Positions 62,719 through 64,000 of a DNA stretch of 64,000 nucleotides are shown piece after piece. The notes below the pieces were generated by a model. It had not been told where the DNA came from and did not search any database. It saw nothing but the letters and a program-made list of their open reading frames with translations. Within the stretch, counting starts at the first letter, position 1. The number at the start of each line of letters is the position of its first letter. The stretch is from XN24 sp035514535. Lineage in GTDB: Bacteria; Pseudomonadota; Gammaproteobacteria; Steroidobacterales; XN24. Made by a program: the position numbers and the translations under genes. The stretch covers positions 124,001 to 188,000 of the forward strand of contig DATKAZ010000055.1 of assembly GCA_035514535.1 (NCBI GenBank). The letters are read 5' to 3'.

Positions 62719-63915
62719 TCAGGGTTCCCCCGTCTTTATGCTGACCACCTTGGCGCTCTGGCCCGAGCGCCGCTTCGGCTTTTCATCGAAAATCCTGTCG
62801 CGGCCCGCGCGCTTGGCGCGGTACAACGCGTCATCCGCGCGCTTCAGGGTCTGCTCGATCGTTTCCCCGTAGCGAAAGACGGCAATTCCTGCGGAAAACG
62901 TGACCCGAATGCCGCCCTCGAACCGCTCTGCGGCGACGGATGCCTGCAACCGCTCGGCGCAGCGCCGCGCACCATCCAGCCCCGTTTCCGGCAGCAGGCC
63001 GAGAAACTCCTCGCCGCCGAAGCGACCGAAGGCATTGCCGCGCCGCCCCTGGGAAATGACGTCGGCGGACCGCAGCGCACGCCGCGCGATTTCCGAGAAC
63101 TTGGTCAGCACGCGATCGCCGGCCACGTGCCCGTGGCGATCGTTGATGAGCTTGAAGTGATCGAGGTCGAAGATCACGATGGCGAAAGGCGCGTGACGGC
63201 GCTCGGAGCGCGCCCGCTCCTCCTCGAGCGCATTCATGATGTAGCGCCGGTTGTAGGCCCACGTCAGGTGATCGCGGTCGGCGGTGCGCTTCGATTCCTT
63301 GATGTGCTTTTGCAGGGCCTCGTTCTGTTGCCGGAGGCGGGAGCGCAGCTGGGCGACGTGGGTACCGAAAAACGTGCACCACAACATGCACGAGGCAAGC
63401 ACCAGAAAGCGCACGATCTCGTGGAAGAGGTGGATCTCCACGTGACGAATCACGAGGTCGCTGGCCACCACGACGACGTAGCCGGCCAGCGCGAATGCGG
63501 TCAGTTTCAGGAAGTCGCCGCGGTCCAGCCGGAATATGCCGAACAGCATCACGATGATGTAGATGACCATCATGAGGCTGCGATCGGTATGCGACGCTCC
63601 GATGACGACCAGCACCCAGAACAGCCCCAGGGCGACCTGCGGGAGCGTCATCGACGGGTCCCGGTACAGCAGGCTGTGGCCGGAGCGCAGCTTGTGCCAG
63701 AACCACGCGTTGGACAGCACGATGCCGCCGAACGTGACTGCAAACAGCCAGGGCGGCATCACGAGCAGCCCGCCCGCCCATGCGATCACGGTGATGGTGG
63801 CCCACAGGGCGTACGAGGCGAGCGCCATGTAAAAGCGCCGCATGCGGACGTCCTGCCTGGCATCCATCTCCACTGCAGGGTCGGCGCGTCTGCGTTCCTG
63901 GGACGCTTTAGCCAA
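62719..63915 (-). CDS. Membrane-bound GGDEF protein (probable diguanylate cyclase)
   Basis: A 398-residue protein: about six N-terminal membrane helices (residues about 30-190, with 'VMLFGIFRLDRGDFLKLTAFALAGYVVVVASDLVIRH' in the middle), a short coiled linker, then a GGDEF domain with active GGEEF in 'GRFGGEEFLGLL'. The family I-site spacing is broken: about nine extra residues ('SQGRRGNAF') sit between RSAD and GRFGGEEF. A TTG start at 63915 with AGGAGA 8 bases upstream is used. In-frame ATG codons slightly downstream (residue 17 onward) are alternatives. Confidence 0.9.
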   Translation of the reverse strand: MAKASQERRRADPAVEMDARQDVRMRRFYMALASYALWATITVIAWAGGLLVMPPWLFAVTFGGIVLSNAWFWHKLRSGHSLLYRDPSMTLPQVALGLFWVLVVIGASHTDRSLMMVIYIIVMLFGIFRLDRGDFLKLTAFALAGYVVVVASDLVIRHVEIHLFHEIVRFLVLASCMLWCTFFGTHVAQLRSRLRQQNEALQKHIKESKRTADRDHLTWAYNRRYIMNALEEERARSERRHAPFAIVIFDLDHFKLINDRHGHVAGDRVLTKFSEIARRALRSADVISQGRRGNAFGRFGGEEFLGLLPETGLDGARRCAERLQASVAAERFEGGIRVTFSAGIAVFRYGETIEQTLKRADDALYRAKRAGRDRIFDEKPKRRSGQSAKVVSIKTGEP

Positions 63916-64000
63916 GAAGTCTTCTCCTGCGGCCGGTCGCGGCGATTCGCCGGCCGGGAGAACGAAGCATGAGGGACTCGCGCCCCCGTCGCTGTGACTC
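63916..64000. other. Right edge of the window, upstream of the GGDEF gene
   Basis: These 85 bases hold the ribosome-binding site and probably the promoter of the leftward GGDEF gene. Nothing else is recognisable before the window ends. Confidence 0.5.

Overview
The window is 64 kb of GC-rich chromosome from an aerobic, diderm bacterium, most probably a gammaproteobacterium. The gene orders yibN-secB-gpsA-trmL, envC-ctpA, glnA-ntrB-ntrC, glyQ-glyS and mnmE-yidC-yidD-rnpA-rpmH-dnaA-dnaN-recF-gyrB are all typical of that class. The genus cannot be fixed from the sequence alone. No rRNA, tRNA, CRISPR array, prophage or intact insertion sequence was seen.

Layout. 0-7.6 kb holds terminal-oxidase genes: the end of a second subunit II-like cytochrome c gene, then a leftward operon (coxB with two heme c domains, coxA, two subunit III genes, subunit IV), divergent from cyoE and a membrane-anchored Sel1-like protein. 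7.7-15.3 kb carries uvrD, trkA-trkH-TPR, dtd and tatABC. 15.4-24.2 kb is the accessory-looking part. All its genes run leftward: a SpoIIE-type phosphatase, an RsbW-like kinase, a STAS antagonist, an ECF sigma factor, its probable anti-sigma factor, a membrane-anchored protein made of 33 nonapeptide repeats, a secreted metallopeptidase/beta-propeller/beta-barrel protein and a PrsW-like intramembrane protease. 24.4-30.2 kb has an M16 lipoprotein protease, a bacterial ACE (M2) and an EamA transporter. 30.3-38.3 kb is a long leftward run: EnvC, CtpA, DJ-1, a GGDEF protein, DUF2214, PPK2, an encapsulated-ferritin-like protein without an encapsulin shell gene, a CDF metal transporter, a VC0807-like protein and a YvlD-like protein. 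38.3-51.1 kb is housekeeping (rhodanese, secB, gpsA, trmL, class 1B pyrD, UPF0316, ntrBC, glnA, glyQS, plsC). 51.2-62.7 kb is the replication-origin region. The window ends with a second GGDEF protein.

How the genes work together. The oxidase genes and cyoE encode a heme-copper oxidase and its heme O synthase. The partner-switching genes plus the ECF/anti-sigma pair look like one regulatory operon, read directly into the repeat protein. My best candidate for an undescribed system is this 15.4-24.2 kb block: cytoplasmic phospho-signalling and an envelope sigma/anti-sigma pair next to a periplasmic rod-like repeat protein, a barrel-anchored peptidase and an intramembrane protease. glnA has a textbook sigma-54 promoter with an NtrC site, which fits the adjacent ntrBC. 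A dnaA-dnaN intergenic DnaA-box cluster with an AT-rich stretch marks the likely oriC.

A 28-bp palindrome of REP/RAYT appearance occurs between genes at 1.5, 7.6 and 30.2 kb.
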